Assembly (NCBI GenBank): GCA_038561985.1
Contig: CP073276.1
Coordinates: forward strand, 1,426,001 to 1,490,000
Direction: 5' to 3'
Source of the DNA: Petrimonas sulfuriphila
GTDB taxonomy: Bacteria > Bacteroidota > Bacteroidia > Bacteroidales > Dysgonomonadaceae
Length of the DNA stretch: 64,000 nucleotides
The notes under the pieces are model-generated. The model saw only the letters and a list, made by a program, of their open reading frames with translations. It was not told where the DNA came from and did no database searches. A program made the translations under genes and the position numbers. Below are positions 62,335-64,000 of this stretch, piece after piece; within the stretch, counting starts at the first letter, position 1, and every line of letters starts with the position of its first letter.

Positions 62335-63416
62335 CAAAGAAAAATATGGAATTTGAATCAATTTTATTACCCGGGGTCGAGGACAAGCGTCCGATCATTA
62401 TTTCCGGCCCATGTAGCGCGGAAACAGAAGAGCAGGTCATGGAGACGGCAAAAAAACTTGCTGAAAAAGGGGTGAAGATCTTCAGGGCGGGTGTGTGGAA
62501 GCCACGCACAAAGCCCGGTGGATTTGAAGGGGTCGGTACCCCGGCATTAAAATGGCTCCAGCAGGTACGCAAAGAGACCGGTATGTATGTGGCGACCGAA
62601 GTGGCCACGGAAAAGCACGTGTATGAATCCCTGAAGTACAACATGGATATGTTGTGGATCGGTGCCCGCACTACAGCAAATCCTTTTGCCGTACAGGAAA
62701 TAGCAGATACATTAAGGGGTGTGGATATCCCGGTTCTGATAAAAAATCCGGTGAATCCCGACCTGGAGCTATGGATCGGTGCCATTGAACGTTTATACAA
62801 CGCAGGCATTAAGAAGATCGGGGTCATTCACCGCGGGTTCAGTACCAACGACAAGACCGTTTATCGCAACATTCCTCAATGGCACATTCCCATCGAATTG
62901 AAACGACGTTACCCTAACCTTCCCGTCATTTGTGATCCAAGCCATATCGGTGGAAAACGCTCCATGATTAAAACGATTTCCCAACAGGCCATGGACCTGA
63001 ATTACTACGGGTTGATCATCGAGTCTCACCGTAACCCCGATGATGCCTGGAGCGACAGTTCCCAGCAAATCTCTCCCGAAACGCTGGCTGAAATTCTGAA
63101 TGAACTGGTTATTCGCGACAAGGTGCAATCGACGGAGGATTTATCCGACCTGCGCCGGCAAATAGATGACCTGGACAATGAAATCCTGCAACTCTTATCG
63201 AAACGTATGCGCATATCCCGCGAAATAGGTCTCTACAAGCTGGAGCACGATATGCCCGTACTCCAGACCGGACGCTACGATCATATCCGCAAGGACCGCG
63301 TGGAGCAAGCCGAGAAAATGGAGATGGCGGGTGAATTTGCCTTGAAAATCCTGGAAGCTATTCACACGGAATCTGTTCGTCAGCAGTTTGAAGTAATGGA
63401 AAGAGCAAAAAAATGA
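62331..63416 (+). CDS. aroF: Bifunctional DAHP synthase / chorismate mutase
   Basis: A 361-residue fusion. Residues 1-265 are a type I-beta (KDO8P-synthase-like) DAHP synthase, with IIISGPCSAETEEQVMETA, FRAGVWKPRTKPGGFEGVG, IWIGARTTANPF-like LWIGARTTANPF, and PVICDPSHIGGKRSMI. Residues about 270-355 are an AroQ chorismate mutase, DLRRQIDDLDNEILQLLSKR followed by MRISREIGLYKLEHDMPVL. It thus performs the first shikimate step and the branch step to prephenate. Start codons ATG at 62331 and Met6 are both possible. It overlaps both neighbours by 4 bases (62331-62334 and 63413-63416), so the operon is translationally coupled. Confidence 0.95.
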   Translation: MTKKNMEFESILLPGVEDKRPIIISGPCSAETEEQVMETAKKLAEKGVKIFRAGVWKPRTKPGGFEGVGTPALKWLQQVRKETGMYVATEVATEKHVYESLKYNMDMLWIGARTTANPFAVQEIADTLRGVDIPVLIKNPVNPDLELWIGAIERLYNAGIKKIGVIHRGFSTNDKTVYRNIPQWHIPIELKRRYPNLPVICDPSHIGGKRSMIKTISQQAMDLNYYGLIIESHRNPDDAWSDSSQQISPETLAEILNELVIRDKVQSTEDLSDLRRQIDDLDNEILQLLSKRMRISREIGLYKLEHDMPVLQTGRYDHIRKDRVEQAEKMEMAGEFALKILEAIHTESVRQQFEVMERAKK

Positions 63417-64000
63417 AAATACTCATCTTAGGAGCCGGCAAAATGGGATCGTTCTTTGCCGATGTGCTCAGTTTCGATCACGAAGTAGCCGTATTGGATA
63501 CCGATCCCCAAAAACTGCGGTTCATATACAACACGCTCCGGATGACAAAGCCGGAGGAGGTGCGGGATTTTGCCCCCGAACTGGTGATCAATGCCGCTAC
63601 GCTGAAATACACCGTCGAGGCGTTTCACAGTGTGCTGCCGTATTTGCCGCAAACGTGTATCCTGAGTGATATTGCATCGGTAAAAACCGGATTGGAGGAA
63701 TTTTACCGGGAACGTACCCGCCCGTATGTCTCCACTCACCCGATGTTTGGACCTACGTTTGCCAGCCTGAGCGACCTCAGCACACAAAGTGCCATTATCA
63801 TATCGGAGTCGTCGCACCTGGGAAAGGTTTTTTTTCGCGATCTGTACCGCCGGCTCAAGCTAAACGTGTTTGAATACACTTTTCGGGAGCACGACGAAAC
63901 CATCGCTTACTCGCTTTCCATCCCGTTTGCATCCACATTGGTGTTTGCATCGGTAATGAAGCATCAGGATGCGCCGGGAACCACGTTCAAAAAGCATATG
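63413..64000 (+). CDS. tyrA: Prephenate dehydrogenase (TyrA), cut by the window edge
   Basis: An open frame starts at ATG 63413, overlapping the previous stop (ATGA), and continues in frame to base 64000 without a stop: 196 codons are visible. It starts MKILILGAGKMGSFFADVL, an NAD(P) Rossmann fold (GAGKMG at 7-12). ILSDIASVKTGLEEFY and STHPMFGPTFASLSDLS match the TyrA motifs (D-x-x-S-x-K; HPMFGP). ETIAYSLSIPFASTLVFAS fits the second domain. It turns prephenate into 4-hydroxyphenylpyruvate and completes the Phe/Tyr set under the attenuator. The C-terminus, and so any ACT domain, lies outside the window. Confidence 0.93.
   Translation, partial: MKILILGAGKMGSFFADVLSFDHEVAVLDTDPQKLRFIYNTLRMTKPEEVRDFAPELVINAATLKYTVEAFHSVLPYLPQTCILSDIASVKTGLEEFYRERTRPYVSTHPMFGPTFASLSDLSTQSAIIISESSHLGKVFFRDLYRRLKLNVFEYTFREHDETIAYSLSIPFASTLVFASVMKHQDAPGTTFKKHM

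Noticed and set aside
1-64000. tRNA genes and CRISPR arrays
   Set aside because: No tRNA-like T-loop/acceptor pattern was seen in the gaps read by eye, and no regularly spaced repeats were found. A dedicated tRNA scan was not possible.

Overview
The window looks like Bacteroidota chromosome, most likely order Bacteroidales and possibly a Dysgonomonadaceae- or Porphyromonadaceae-like anaerobe. The evidence is a SusC/SusD pair with an ECF sigma/FecR anti-sigma pair, the gene order nusB-yajC-ybbR-coaE, a C-terminally extended YihY, a fused DAHP synthase/chorismate mutase, the near absence of Shine-Dalgarno sequences, and many TAnnTTTG (-7) boxes upstream of genes. No database search was possible, so the family assignment is an inference.

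Layout. (1) 1-7.3 kb is an AT-rich, eroded accessory zone. It holds remnants of three insertion-sequence families (IS1182-, IS21- and IS4-like), a broken second copy of cstA, an alpha-L-fucosidase, an intact cstA coupled to an unknown exported protein, and an FAD oxidoreductase. (2) 7.4-15.8 kb is a polysaccharide-utilization-type locus, all on the minus strand: a GH29 fucosidase, ECF sigma, FecR anti-sigma, an STN-bearing SusC and SusD. (3) 15.9-31.2 kb is housekeeping: a DUF6051 hydrolase, a LytTR regulator, RNase P RNA, YihY, a metallopeptidase, an MlaE/MlaF-type lipid ABC transporter, sufC-sufD-sufS without an adjacent sufB, a Pif1-like helicase, a PagL-like protein and argS. (4) 31.3-46.6 kb carries a large FAD/Fe-S oxidoreductase, an Ntn hydrolase, coaE/ybbR/yajC/nusB, parE-coaD-S41 protease, a double DUF1080 lipoprotein and a DHOD-like protein. 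(5) 47-50.3 kb is a sugar-acid cassette (SMP-30 lactonase, Gfo/Idh oxidoreductase, GntP permease). (6) 50.4-59.9 kb has rsfS-ftsH, an apparently exported superoxide dismutase, dnaE-trxA and a POT peptide transporter. (7) 60.1-64.0 kb is an aromatic amino acid operon (pheA, aminotransferase, DAHP synthase/chorismate mutase, tyrA) running off the right edge.

The strongest new signal is just upstream of pheA. A perfect -7 box is followed by an 18-codon ORF, MKQNHFAYSFYFYFYFSK, in which 9 of 11 consecutive residues are Phe or Tyr. After its stop codon come two mutually exclusive RNA structures: a 9-bp antiterminator, and a 12-bp terminator hairpin with a U-run. This has all the parts of a ribosome-mediated Phe/Tyr attenuator controlling the operon that makes Phe and Tyr.

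Other points worth a second look are a 19-bp perfect hairpin at the predicted 5' end of the mlaE-type mRNA, a 16-bp tandem duplication that appears to have moved the coaD start codon, composition breaks inside susC and at the cstA overlap, and an SOD with a lipoprotein-like signal. No tRNA genes or CRISPR arrays were seen.
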